NCBI GenBank assembly: GCA_964390365.1
Contig: CAYMHW010000008.1
Location: 1 to 46,759 of the forward strand
Direction of reading: 5' to 3'
DNA: 46,759 bases
Source of the DNA: JALQTD01 sp964390365
GTDB lineage: Bacteria > Bacteroidota > Bacteroidia > Flavobacteriales_D > Sanyastnellaceae
Under the pieces are notes generated by a model. That model was not told where the DNA came from and ran no database searches. It saw only the letters and a list, made by a program, of their open reading frames with translations. Both the position numbers and the translations under genes were made by a program. Within the stretch, counting starts at the first letter, position 1, and every line of letters starts with the position of its first letter. Below are positions 24,772 to 32,553 of the stretch, piece by piece.

Positions 24772-25554
24772 ATGGCGAAGAACTCCATGAATCTCACCGC
24801 GGCCGAGCTCCGCTCGTTCTTGCTCGAAAAAGCCGATCAGTACGAGACGCGGGCGTTCATTCCGGACGACCCGGTGGACGTGCCGCATCGGTTCAGCGAC
24901 GCGGGCGACCAGGCGATGGCGGGGCTGTTTACGGCGCTGATCGCGTGGGGGAATCGGAAGGCCATTTTGAAGAGCGCGGACGAGTTGATGCGGCGGATGG
25001 ACGGGGCGCCGGCCGATTTCGTGGCGGGGGCGACGGCGGGCGAGGTGGAGCGGGCTTTTGCGGGCTTCGTGCACCGGACGTTCATGGCGGTGGACGCGGG
25101 GGAGGTGGTGCTCGGGGTGCAGCGGGCGGTGGCGGAGGCCGGCTCATTGGAGGCGGCGTTTGGGCAAGGCCAAACCGCATTCGAGCGCCTCGCGACGTTC
25201 CACGACTTGGTCTTCGCGGGCCGGCCGGCCGACCTGCGCAGCCGGAAGCACGTGGCCGATCCACGCAAAGGCTCGGCCGCCAAGCGGTTGAACATGTTCC
25301 TCCGCTGGATGGTCCGGCCGGCGGCGCGCGGGGTGGACCTCGGCCTCTGGCCCGACCTCGGCACCGCGGGGCTCATGATGCCCCTCGACGTGCACACCTC
25401 GAACATCGGGCGGCGGCTCGGCCTGCTGACGCGCAAGGCGAACGACTGGAAGGCGGTGGAGGAACTGACCGCTTCATTGCGCGCCATCGACCCCGAGGAT
25501 CCCGTCCGCCTCGACTTCGCCCTCTTCGGCCTCGGCGCCATCGAAGGGTTCTGA
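24772..25554 (+). CDS. TIGR02757 (DUF2400) family protein
   Basis: A 260-residue cytosolic protein of the TIGR02757 family: YETRAFIPDDPVDVPHRF, GLFTALIAWGNRKAILKSA, then KHVADPRKGSAAKRLNMFLR WMVRP, MMPLDVHTSNIGRRLGL, and a C-terminal LDFALFGLGAIEGF. The fold resembles the HhH-GPD DNA glycosylases (the DVHT segment sits where they have the catalytic helix), but no activity is known. ATG 24772 is used; ATG 24787 is a weaker alternative. It is divergent from the BatA gene with 32 bases between them. Confidence 0.92.
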   Translation: MAKNSMNLTAAELRSFLLEKADQYETRAFIPDDPVDVPHRFSDAGDQAMAGLFTALIAWGNRKAILKSADELMRRMDGAPADFVAGATAGEVERAFAGFVHRTFMAVDAGEVVLGVQRAVAEAGSLEAAFGQGQTAFERLATFHDLVFAGRPADLRSRKHVADPRKGSAAKRLNMFLRWMVRPAARGVDLGLWPDLGTAGLMMPLDVHTSNIGRRLGLLTRKANDWKAVEELTASLRAIDPEDPVRLDFALFGLGAIEGF

Positions 25555-25561
25555 GCGCGGG

Positions 25562-25657
25562 AAAAATTTCGTCCGCTCGAATTGAAATCCCCACTTTTTG
25601 AACCCGTGGCGCGCTCGAGAAAAGTGGGGATTGGAATCACAGCGGATGAAAAATTTT
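25562..25657. repeat. Inverted-repeat element, copy 2 (short-loop form)
   Basis: Core arms are a perfect 13-bp inverted repeat (AATCCCCACTTTT at 25586-25598, AAAAGTGGGGATT at 25620-25632). They extend outward with few mismatches through TCCGCT (25572) and AGCGGA (25641) to an A/T-rich edge, about 38 bases per arm. The loop is 21 bases. The arms match copy 1 at 11.6 kb. The element fills the gap between the TIGR02757 gene and the MnmD-Nudix gene. A transcript through it would fold into a long hairpin. Confidence 0.75.
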
Positions 25658-25694
25658 GGCCTGACAAATGCTCCGTGTTGACGAACTTGCCCGC

Positions 25695-26759
25695 ATGACG
25701 GAGCAAGTGAAGACAGGCGATGGTTCGTGGACCCTCAAAAGCGAGCAATTCGGCGTCACGTATCACAGCGTGCACGGCGCGCGCACGGAATCGGAGCACG
25801 TATTCATCGAACACGGGCTGGCGCAGGTCCCGGGCGACGGGCCCATTCGGGTGTTCGAGGTTGGATTCGGCACCGGGCTCAATGCCGGGCTGGCGTGGGC
25901 TTGGGCGAAGCGGACGGGGCGAAGGGTGGAATACCGCGCCGTGGAGGCGTTTCCGGTGGACGTCGCGGTGGACGTGCCGGGGCTCTCGGAAGAAGAGGCC
26001 GCGCAGTTGAAGGCGGGGGCGAGCTGGGAAACGCCGGAATTTGGGTTTGAAGTGGAGGTCGTGCGGTTGGAGGACGTGAAGTTCGAGGAGCCGGCCATCG
26101 ACGTCGTGTTTTTCGATGCGTTTGCCCCATCGGCGCAGCCGGAGTTGTGGCGGCAGGAGGTGTTCGAGGCGCTGGGCGAGGGGATGGTCGATGGGGGACG
26201 GCTCGTGACGTACTGTGCACAGGGCGAGGCGCGGCGGGCGATGCGGGCGGCGGGTTGGCGGGTGGAGAAGGCGCCGGGGCCGCCGGGGAAGCGCGAGATG
26301 ACGGTCGCGTTCCGCGAGGCGGTGAGCCGCTTCAATGTGCGGGCCTATGCGCTCGTCGTCGAGGGCGATCGGGTGCTCACGGTCCGCGAGGACTTGCCGG
26401 GCGGGCCGGCGACGAAGTTTCCGGGAGGTGGGGTCGAGTTTGGGGAAGGGCCGGAGGACGCCGTGTTGCGCGAGCTCAGGGAGGAATTGGGCGAAGCGGG
26501 CGCAGCTGAAATCACCGGCCACGCCTACACCACCGGCTTTTACGTCCGGAGCATTTTCCGGCCTTCGGACCAAATCCTGTCCCTCTACTATTACGTTCGC
26601 CTCAACCGGCCGCTCGACGTGCCGACCGCGCCGGATGCGCCGGTCAAGGTCGCAGGGGGCGAAGCGGGGTTGAAGTGGCGGTGGGCGCGGGTGGGGGAGT
26701 TGGGGGATTTGGCCTTTCCGATTGATCGCCACGTGGCGGAACACGTGTTGAAGGCGTGA
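25695..26759 (+). CDS. Fusion: MnmD-like tRNA methyltransferase + Nudix hydrolase
   Basis: Length 354 residues from ATG 25695; the frame is open to ATG 25668, but MnmD proteins begin close to the TGDGSWTLKS segment and a GAACTTGC box stands 4 bases before 25695. Residues 1 to about 205 are an MnmD/MnmC-N methyltransferase: VTYHSVHGARTESEHVF, SAM loop FEVGFGTGLNAGLA, and VVFFDAFAPSAQPELW. It should act on the aminomethyl group at wobble uridine of certain tRNAs. Residues about 212-354 are a Nudix domain with the box GGGVEFGEGPEDAVLRELRE followed by ELGE. MnmD is normally free or fused to the MnmC oxidase, so a Nudix partner is unusual. The link has no frameshift. Confidence 0.88.
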   Translation: MTEQVKTGDGSWTLKSEQFGVTYHSVHGARTESEHVFIEHGLAQVPGDGPIRVFEVGFGTGLNAGLAWAWAKRTGRRVEYRAVEAFPVDVAVDVPGLSEEEAAQLKAGASWETPEFGFEVEVVRLEDVKFEEPAIDVVFFDAFAPSAQPELWRQEVFEALGEGMVDGGRLVTYCAQGEARRAMRAAGWRVEKAPGPPGKREMTVAFREAVSRFNVRAYALVVEGDRVLTVREDLPGGPATKFPGGGVEFGEGPEDAVLRELREELGEAGAAEITGHAYTTGFYVRSIFRPSDQILSLYYYVRLNRPLDVPTAPDAPVKVAGGEAGLKWRWARVGELGDLAFPIDRHVAEHVLKA

Positions 26760-27220
26760 GGGCGCTGCTCGTGATTTGGCTCATCGGCGTGACGCTGCTC
26801 GAAGGCGTGATGGCGCTGTTGCTCGTGGGGGCCATCGTGATGAGCCCGATGATGTTCACGTCGGAGGAGGCGTTTCGCGATCCGACGAAGTGGCTGCTCA
26901 TCCTCAGCCTGTTCGTGTTGATGGGGCTGCTGGGCACCGTGATCGCCTTACAGTGGTACTGGTTCTCGGCCCAAAAACGACGCGCCGCATTCCTCATTTC
27001 CTGCCTGCCGGTGCTCGTGGTGGCCTTTTCGGGGCCGTTGGAGCAGGGGGTGACGCGGGTGGTGCGGTGGCTGGATGGGCCTCGGGTGGAAGGGGTTTGG
27101 CCTGATCAGTCGAGCAAGCCCCACCGCTCGTTCACGCACGAATCCACGCGCTCCACGAGGTTCATCGGCGACATCGTGCGCCAGCCCAACTCCGCCAGCT
27201 CGCCGCCCAACGCGAAGTAG
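26756..27220 (+). CDS. Small membrane protein, unknown function
   Basis: Length 154 residues from a GTG start that overlaps the previous stop (GTGA). Three hydrophobic segments at about 4-30, 44-66 and 78-96 support a membrane protein; no family is recognised. After residue about 112 the sequence becomes polar and unstructured, and this tail (27106-27220) is antisense to the end of the convergent gene. The tail is probably translated, since no earlier stop exists, but it is constrained by the opposite strand and may be irrelevant to function. Confidence 0.6.
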   Translation: MRALLVIWLIGVTLLEGVMALLLVGAIVMSPMMFTSEEAFRDPTKWLLILSLFVLMGLLGTVIALQWYWFSAQKRRAAFLISCLPVLVVAFSGPLEQGVTRVVRWLDGPRVEGVWPDQSSKPHRSFTHESTRSTRFIGDIVRQPNSASSPPNAK

Positions 27221-27687
27221 CCATCGAGGTCGATCGCCTGCATGTCCTGCATGACGTGCTCGCGGAAATTCAGCAGCGCGATCCAGCCGTCGTCCTCGGA
27301 TACCTCGTCAAACCACTCCTCGTAATAGCAGTCGTCGCTGTGGTGAAAATTCAGCACGTTCTCGCCGATGAGCACAAACCGCCGCACGCCCTCGTGCACC
27401 AGCGCATCGATGACGTTCCGCTTCAGTAGCGCGATGTCGTTGTACAGGCAGTCGTTCCATTCGCCGATGAATTCGAGGATGGCGCACGCGTCATCGTAAT
27501 CTACGTAGAGGATTTTGCACAGCAAGGTGGGCGAGCCGAAGTCGTCCCATTGCGGGTGGATGTAGTGGTTGTAGACCAAACGCGAATACTCCAACTCGCT
27601 GTACTCCCGACCAAAAAACGGCGACCGCTCGTCCTCACTCGCCACGTAATGGTTGCGCCAAGCGTAATAGGGTTCGAGGGTGTGCAT
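27106..27687 (-). CDS. Conserved Bacteroidota protein, unknown function
   Basis: Length 193 residues. The sequence is acidic and aromatic-rich: LEPYYAWRNHYVASEDERSP, YNHYIHPQWDDFGSPTL, FVLIGENVLNFHHSDDCYY, and GGELAELGWRTMSPMNLVER. I recognise the pattern as a conserved uncharacterised protein of Flavobacteria-like organisms, with no domain that tells a role. No signal peptide or membrane segment is visible, so it is cytosolic. It starts 1 base after the murQ stop and is surely cotranscribed with it, which may hint at a cell-wall connection, though weakly. Confidence 0.85.
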   Translation of the reverse strand: MHTLEPYYAWRNHYVASEDERSPFFGREYSELEYSRLVYNHYIHPQWDDFGSPTLLCKILYVDYDDACAILEFIGEWNDCLYNDIALLKRNVIDALVHEGVRRFVLIGENVLNFHHSDDCYYEEWFDEVSEDDGWIALLNFREHVMQDMQAIDLDGYFALGGELAELGWRTMSPMNLVERVDSCVNERWGLLD

Positions 27688-27688
27688 G

Positions 27689-28528
27689 TCAGTCGGGTCG
27701 TTTCAGGGTTTCAAGGGCGGCGCGGACGCTGCCGGTTTGTTCGAGCAAGGCGGCCGCCTCCGCGTCGGAGAGGTCGCTCCACTCTTGGATCATACGGATT
27801 CCTCGCTCGATGAGTTTCGAATTCGAGGGCCGCATGTCGATCATCCGCGAGCCTTTCACGTGGCCGAGGCGGATGAACGTTATCGTGGTCAACAAATTCA
27901 GCACGTGTTTGGTTGCGGTGCCCGCGTTCAATCGCGTCGAACCCGTGACGAACTCGGGCCCCGTGACGACCTCAATCGCTTGGTGCGCCGCCTTCGCCAC
28001 GGCCGAGTCCGGGTTGCACACGACAGCCACCGTATGCAGCCCGGCCGCCCGCGCCGCCTCGATTCCACCCACCACATAAGGCGTCCGCCCCGAAGCCGCA
28101 ATCCCCACCACCGTGTCGCACGCCGGATCCGGCCGAAACGCCTCCAAATCCCTCCACGCCCCCTCGGGGTCGTCCTCCGCCCCCTCCACGGCCGTCCGAA
28201 TCGCCCCATCCCCCCCGGCAATCAACCCCACCACCCGGCCGGGCTCCACCCCGAAGGTCGGCGGGCACTCGCTCGCATCCACGACCCCCAACCGCCCACT
28301 CGTCCCCGCCCCGAGGTAAAACAGCCGCCCTCCGTCCCGCATCCGCGCCTCGAGCACTTCAATGACGGCCGTCACCTCAGGCAGCACCCGCCCGACGGCC
28401 TCCCAGGCCGCCCGATCCGCCCGGTGCATCCGCTGCACCAAATCCGCCACCCCCGCCCCCTCGAGCGGGCCGTGGTCGCCCTCCTGTTCCGTCGGGGGAA
28501 CAAACCGCTGTTGATTCTTCGCGTTCAC
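27689..28528 (-). CDS. murQ: N-acetylmuramic acid 6-phosphate etherase
   Basis: A 279-residue cytosolic SIS-domain enzyme that cleaves the lactyl ether of MurNAc-6-phosphate to give GlcNAc-6-phosphate in peptidoglycan recycling. Diagnostic segments are LFYLGAGTSGRLGVVDASEC, PPTFGVEPGRVVGLIAGG, AVEGAEDDPEG, VVGIAASGRTPYV and TGSTRLNAGTATKHVLN. The N-terminus before the SIS domain is somewhat short and includes TEQEGDHGPLEG. The start is GTG 28528, preceded 4 bases upstream by TATCTTTC. No MurNAc kinase or amidase is adjacent. Confidence 0.94.
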   Translation of the reverse strand: MNAKNQQRFVPPTEQEGDHGPLEGAGVADLVQRMHRADRAAWEAVGRVLPEVTAVIEVLEARMRDGGRLFYLGAGTSGRLGVVDASECPPTFGVEPGRVVGLIAGGDGAIRTAVEGAEDDPEGAWRDLEAFRPDPACDTVVGIAASGRTPYVVGGIEAARAAGLHTVAVVCNPDSAVAKAAHQAIEVVTGPEFVTGSTRLNAGTATKHVLNLLTTITFIRLGHVKGSRMIDMRPSNSKLIERGIRMIQEWSDLSDAEAAALLEQTGSVRAALETLKRPD

Positions 28529-28540
28529 GCCCGAAAGATA
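28529..28540 (-). promoter_or_regulatory. -7 box abutting the murQ start (TATCTTTC, 4 bases, GTG)
   Basis: On the minus strand TATCTTTC (28540-28533), then GGGC and GTG 28528. It mirrors the box TACCTTTC of the divergent gene, and both continue as CTTTCGGG. The two boxes lie 16 bases apart. Confidence 0.5.
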
Positions 28541-28556
28541 CGCCGCGCCCCGTCCC

Positions 28557-28569
28557 TACCTTTCGGGTC
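28557..28569 (+). promoter_or_regulatory. -7 box abutting the PD40 gene start (TACCTTTC, 5 bases, ATG)
   Basis: TACCTTTC at 28557-28564, GGGTC, ATG 28570. Divergent partner of the murQ box in a 41-base intergenic gap. Confidence 0.48.
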
Positions 28570-30180
28570 ATGACGATGAAAATCCGCTTTGCGATGGGGG
28601 TGCTGGGGCTGGGTTTGGCCTTCGCGCCCGTTGCCCTCCAAGCCCAGGAGGACGAGGCCCCGAGCGGCCTGCCAGTGAAGTACGCCGTGCAATTCGCCGA
28701 CGCGCGCCACGACTACAACGTGGGCAACCTGCGCGGCGCCCTGACGACCTACCGCGACCTGCTCGACGAGTTGCCGGATGACGCCCGGGTCATGCTGTGG
28801 ATTGCGCGCTGCCACGCGGGACTCCGCCGGGAGGACCTCGCGCTGACGTACCTCGATAAGGTGGCCGAGGCGGACGCGGAACTCGCGAACGAGGAGCAGC
28901 GCTTTCGCGGCGAGGTGTTGCACGCGCTCGGTCGATACGAGGAGGCCATTGCAGCGTTCACGTTGCACCTTGATTTCGACAAGCCATCGGGCGAGGCGCG
29001 CGAGGAGGTGGAGCGGTTTGTGAACGAGTGCCGGCGGGCTTGGCTTGCGACGGACCGGGCGCGGGATTTGCCGGTGACGCACTTCGGTTCGGAGGTGAAT
29101 TCGCGCTTCGATGAGTACGCGCCGCATTGGTCGCCGGATGGCCAGTCGATTGCCTTCACTTCGCGCCGCGATGGCGGGCTGAACGATGCCATCGATGAGG
29201 ACGGCGATTTCCGCTTCTTTTCGGATGTTTGGATCGCGGAGGGGGGGGTGGATGGCTTGCAGCGCGCCCGCCTGCTCCCGGGTGAGGTGAACAGCATGGG
29301 CTACGACGCGCTCTTGAGTTGGCCCGCTTTCGGAGACCAAATCTTCGTCTACCGCAACGACGAATTCCTGAGCGGCGACATCTGCGTCTCCACCCGCCGC
29401 GAGGACGGCACTTGGGGCGCCATCGAGCCCCTCCCGAAGCCCGTCAACTCCACCTACTACGAAGGTTCGGCGTCGTTGATCGCCGACGGTTCGAAGCTCT
29501 TCTTCATCTCCGAGCGTCCCGAAGGCCTCGGTCGCGGCGACGTCTACGTCAGCGAGCGACGCGGCACCGGCTGGTCGAAACCCGCCCACCTCGGCCCGGT
29601 CGTCAACACGTCCCGCGACGAAAAGTTCGTCCAAGCCCTCGCCGGCGGCCGCGTCCTCATCATCGCGTCCAACGGCCACGCGGGCTTCGGCGGCTACGAC
29701 CTCTACCGGACGGAATTCGTCGAGGGCGACTGGTCCGTCCCCGTGAACCTCGGCATGCCCGTGAACGGTCCACGCGAGGAGTCCACGTTTTCCCTGAGTC
29801 CCGACGGCACCCGCCTCCTCATCACAGCAGAACGGCCCGAGGGCTTCGGTGAACGGGACATCTACGAAATGGACGTGACGGCTCATCCATTGTTAGGGGC
29901 TAACCTCGACGCCGTTTGGGCGGGACTCGTTACCGTTCGGGTCGAGCAAGGTGGCACTGGCGTCGCTGCCGCCTCGGTCCGTCTCCGCGATACCCAAGGC
30001 GTTGCCACCCTTTGGGAAGGCACCACGAACCGCGAAGGCGAGGTTCAGCTCCGTCTCCCTGCGAACGAGACGTTCATCCTCGAGGCGTTCGACAAGAAAC
30101 GCAGTGGAGAGCGGAAGTGGACGCGTGCTCAGCTTGCACCTGGCCCGTTCACCGATGCGGTGGTGATCGAATTTCAGTAA
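28570..30180 (+). CDS. TPR and PD40 beta-propeller envelope protein
   Basis: Length 536 residues. A signal peptide (to about residue 26, ALQAQ) is followed by TPR-like helices (about 35-150: YNVGNLRGALTTYRDLLDEL, LGRYEEAIAAFTLHLDFD). WD40-like PD40 strands then run to about 430 (EYAPHWSPDGQSIAFTSRRD, EGSASLIADGSKLFFISERP, FSLSPDGTRLLITAERP). A C-terminal beta-sandwich (TVRVEQGGTGVAAASVRLRD, TTNREGEVQLRLPANE) completes it. The order TPR, PD40, beta-sandwich matches PorE-like and other OmpA-family proteins of Bacteroidota, but the C-terminal OmpA peptidoglycan-binding domain is absent. It is likely periplasmic or outer-membrane associated. Role unknown. Confidence 0.85.
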   Translation: MTMKIRFAMGVLGLGLAFAPVALQAQEDEAPSGLPVKYAVQFADARHDYNVGNLRGALTTYRDLLDELPDDARVMLWIARCHAGLRREDLALTYLDKVAEADAELANEEQRFRGEVLHALGRYEEAIAAFTLHLDFDKPSGEAREEVERFVNECRRAWLATDRARDLPVTHFGSEVNSRFDEYAPHWSPDGQSIAFTSRRDGGLNDAIDEDGDFRFFSDVWIAEGGVDGLQRARLLPGEVNSMGYDALLSWPAFGDQIFVYRNDEFLSGDICVSTRREDGTWGAIEPLPKPVNSTYYEGSASLIADGSKLFFISERPEGLGRGDVYVSERRGTGWSKPAHLGPVVNTSRDEKFVQALAGGRVLIIASNGHAGFGGYDLYRTEFVEGDWSVPVNLGMPVNGPREESTFSLSPDGTRLLITAERPEGFGERDIYEMDVTAHPLLGANLDAVWAGLVTVRVEQGGTGVAAASVRLRDTQGVATLWEGTTNREGEVQLRLPANETFILEAFDKKRSGERKWTRAQLAPGPFTDAVVIEFQ

Positions 30181-30184
30181 ACGT

Positions 30185-30892
30185 TCAGAGGTCCAACGAG
30201 GGCAGGTTGTTCGAGCCCATGGTGAGCACGATGTACTTATTTCGTCCACGGAACAATGCGCTTGTGACTTTGTCCCCCTTTCGAGTCAATGGCTCCCATT
30301 CCAATTCATAGGGGTTGATGCCGGCAATGTCCATTTGAAACGTCAACCAAGCACTCTGGTTCAAGGTGCCGATGGAGATGGACTCCTTCGAACCGCATGC
30401 GGCGACCATAAGCACCGGTTGAGCGTTCAACTCGGCTTTCAGTTCCTGTTGATATCGTCTGAGCACGGAGGAGCTGCGAGAAAACTGGAGGGCTTTCTGC
30501 TTCGACAGGCTTGCGCTGTGAAAGGGAATGGTTTCCACATTGATGAGCCCATCGTAGCCGAGGTATTCTGCAAAGGCCAAACTTTTCATCAACCTGCGGT
30601 AGGCATTCGCTCCCCCCTCCCGACGGAAACCTTCTGACAAGTAAACCGTCTGCGAGATTGCCGCGAAGGACTGGTAGTCGCGCGGCAAGTCCGAACGGTG
30701 TTGGAATTCCATGGCGGCTCCTGGGTTGGTGAGGAGCATGTGCAGCGGCTTCTTCCCCTTCCTGATTTCGAAGTAGGGCTCGGGCGCATATTCCATTTGG
30801 AATAGGGTTTCGAGCTGGGGTTCTTGCAATGTGAGGTCTCGTTGCCATTCGGCAAAGAGGCGTTCACAGTAGTCCTTGAATTCAGGGCTCAT
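30185..30892 (-). CDS. Unknown protein, last gene of the MORN/TerB cassette
   Basis: Length 235 residues, soluble, with no signal peptide. I do not recognise a named family. Two segments are placed as in uracil-DNA-glycosylase-like folds: HMLLTNPGAAMEFQ after the first strand, and YIVLTMGSNNLPSL at the end, with NVETIPFHSASLSKQKAL and PVLMVAACGSKESI between. This is only a resemblance in motif order and should be tested by structure prediction. It overlaps the upstream MORN/TerB-like gene by 11 bases and is convergent with the PD40 gene 4 bases away. Confidence 0.75.
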   Translation of the reverse strand: MSPEFKDYCERLFAEWQRDLTLQEPQLETLFQMEYAPEPYFEIRKGKKPLHMLLTNPGAAMEFQHRSDLPRDYQSFAAISQTVYLSEGFRREGGANAYRRLMKSLAFAEYLGYDGLINVETIPFHSASLSKQKALQFSRSSSVLRRYQQELKAELNAQPVLMVAACGSKESISIGTLNQSAWLTFQMDIAGINPYELEWEPLTRKGDKVTSALFRGRNKYIVLTMGSNNLPSLDL

Positions 30893-31706
30893 TGGGCGGT
30901 GTGGAGGGGTTGAACGATGGAAGGGCGGTCGGGTCGATGCCTGAATCTCCGAGCAATTTGCGCAATTGTTCCTGGGTGGTACTTAAGTCGAGCAGGACCT
31001 CGATGGATTCCAATTTGGGACAAACCCCCTTCCAATGGTTGATGAACCAGTGCAGTTGATGGGCTTGTTCGGGGGTGATGCCATTGATTTGGCAAAGTTC
31101 ATAGACGGAAAAGAACAGGGTTCGGATGTTTTCGCACGGAAGGATGCCATCGTTGTAGTAGCCGATGATGTGTGCGTGTGAAGTGTTCAGTTGCGTGAAA
31201 GGATCGCGCGTCGGCTCGCCATTGGAATCCACGTAAAGGGCATCGTACACCTCGTCGAAATACGCGTCTTTTTCCTGGTCTGTAAGTGCTTCAAAACGAT
31301 GGGCCACGTTGCCAACCTGCAAGTCCCATCGGCGAATGGCTTGGTTGACAAACCGGATTTCGGCCTGTTGCGCGGCAGACTCAGCGAGGTTGGCGAAGAA
31401 GATGTAGAACACCCCGAGGTCGTGCAGGATGGTCCATCGCGCTGGCGCGAAAATTTCGTGTCCTTCCCACTTGCCCCGCATGGCGCCGGGTTCGAGGCCT
31501 CTTTTCCATTTTCCCTTCAGCTGGTTGCCTTCGATCTGAAAGGTCAGCAGTCCTACTTCACCTTGGTTTTTCCAAGTGCAGGTATACACGCCATCTTGAA
31601 CCGTTCCAGTCAGCACGCCGCCGTCGGCGTACTGACCGGAAACGGTCCCATCGGATTCGTGCAGTTGAAGCCGCCCGAAGTTTCCTTGGTACTCCTTCAG
31701 GGTCAT
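30882..31706 (-). CDS. MORN-like repeat + helical (TerB-like) protein, paralogue B
   Basis: Length 274 residues, with ATG 31706 chosen because it overlaps the upstream stop as ATGA and aligns with its paralogue; the frame is open 72 bases further up. Residues 1-80 are a beta-rich MORN-like repeat (GNFGRLQLHESDGTVSGQYA, GTVQDGVYTCTWKNQG) ending LKGKWKRGLEPGAMRGKWEG. The rest is helical, with a segment (YIFFANLAESAAQQAEIRFV) that may be a TerB-like helical domain, and a Pro-rich end. No catalytic motif is seen. It forms a pair with the preceding gene: the WKxGLEPGAMRGxW motif is shared almost unchanged. No function is known. Confidence 0.8.
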   Translation of the reverse strand: MTLKEYQGNFGRLQLHESDGTVSGQYADGGVLTGTVQDGVYTCTWKNQGEVGLLTFQIEGNQLKGKWKRGLEPGAMRGKWEGHEIFAPARWTILHDLGVFYIFFANLAESAAQQAEIRFVNQAIRRWDLQVGNVAHRFEALTDQEKDAYFDEVYDALYVDSNGEPTRDPFTQLNTSHAHIIGYYNDGILPCENIRTLFFSVYELCQINGITPEQAHQLHWFINHWKGVCPKLESIEVLLDLSTTQEQLRKLLGDSGIDPTALPSFNPSTPPNEP

Positions 31707-32458
31707 GCGTCGAAGTCCAAACGGATGCCGGAGTCTTTGAAGTTCTGGATCAGTTGGGCAGTCTTTCCCGGGAACCACTGCTCGAGGGTGTATCGGAGGG
31801 CTTCGAACTCTTCATAGGTGACCACGTCATCTTGGGCCACGATGTTCTGAAACGCCGTCATCAGGAAGTTCTTCTCCTGGTCATCGAGTCCGATTTCGAT
31901 GGCACGGGCACTGCGCTCGAGGATACCGGCATGCGCACCGACCATCTCGAGGATTTGCATGCGGTCATCGACTTCGTCCCAGACCTGTCCTACAGGAATG
32001 TTCTGAGCTTCGAAGTGGTGAATCACATCGTGCATCCACGAGATTTCACCTTCTTCGACCCTCCGGTCGACGAGCATCATGTGACGGGTCAAGGAAGCAA
32101 TGGCACATGCCAGGATGTTGGGCTCATTCCATTCGAACATGCGAAAGTCCGGGTGCATTTTCGGCTCGTTTTCCGGTTCCGGTTCTGGTTTTGCGCCTTC
32201 TCCTTTGATTTGGTCGCCAAACCATTGGCCTCTCATGGCCCCCGGTTCCAGCCCTTTTTTCCACGTGCCTTTGAGGTGACCGTCCTGGATGGTGAATTCT
32301 ACGCGCCCCTCGAGGCCTTTGTTCTCCCAAGTGCCCTCGAATTTGCCATCGATGTAAGTGCCTTCGAGCCTTCCTTCCTGATACGTCCCAGTCAGTTGCT
32401 CGCCTTCTATGGTGAGGTTGAGTTCACCGAAATTTCCCTTGAATGTCATGTGTCCCAT
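31703..32458 (-). CDS. MORN-like repeat + TerB-like helical protein, paralogue A
   Basis: About 251 residues from ATG 32458; ATG 32449 (MTFKGNFGELNL) is equally possible, and an upstream ATG at 32530 is unlikely because it has a promoter-like TAGTTTTC inside it. The N-terminal 75 residues are toggling Gly-Thr strands (LTGTYQEGRLEGTYIDGKFE, GTWENKGLEGRVEF, LKGTWKKGLEPGAMRGQW). After an acidic Pro/Glu linker, residues about 110-230 are all-helical with a TerB-like pattern (ASLTRHMMLVDRRVEEGEIS, LDDQEKNFLMTAFQNIVAQD). TerB-family domains occur in stress and phage-defence settings. It overlaps the next gene by 4 bases. Confidence 0.78.
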   Translation of the reverse strand: MGHMTFKGNFGELNLTIEGEQLTGTYQEGRLEGTYIDGKFEGTWENKGLEGRVEFTIQDGHLKGTWKKGLEPGAMRGQWFGDQIKGEGAKPEPEPENEPKMHPDFRMFEWNEPNILACAIASLTRHMMLVDRRVEEGEISWMHDVIHHFEAQNIPVGQVWDEVDDRMQILEMVGAHAGILERSARAIEIGLDDQEKNFLMTAFQNIVAQDDVVTYEEFEALRYTLEQWFPGKTAQLIQNFKDSGIRLDFDA

Positions 32459-32481
32459 GAGGATTGTTTTCGGGAAAACTA
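32459..32481 (-). promoter_or_regulatory. Candidate promoter/operator of the MORN/TerB pair
   Basis: Between the regulator-like gene and the MORN pair a 95-base gap holds TAGTTTTC (minus strand, 32481-32474), 15 bases before ATG 32458. It is part of the inverted repeat GTTTTC-GG-GAAAAC (32466-32479), which could bind a regulator. It is weak evidence, but it is the only gap in the cassette. Confidence 0.35.
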
Positions 32482-32553
32482 ATCTGCGTTCATCGGTCGG
32501 GGGCGCTGCTTTCGTTTCATCTGATTTCAAGTTGCCCGCAGCAGCGAAAGGCG

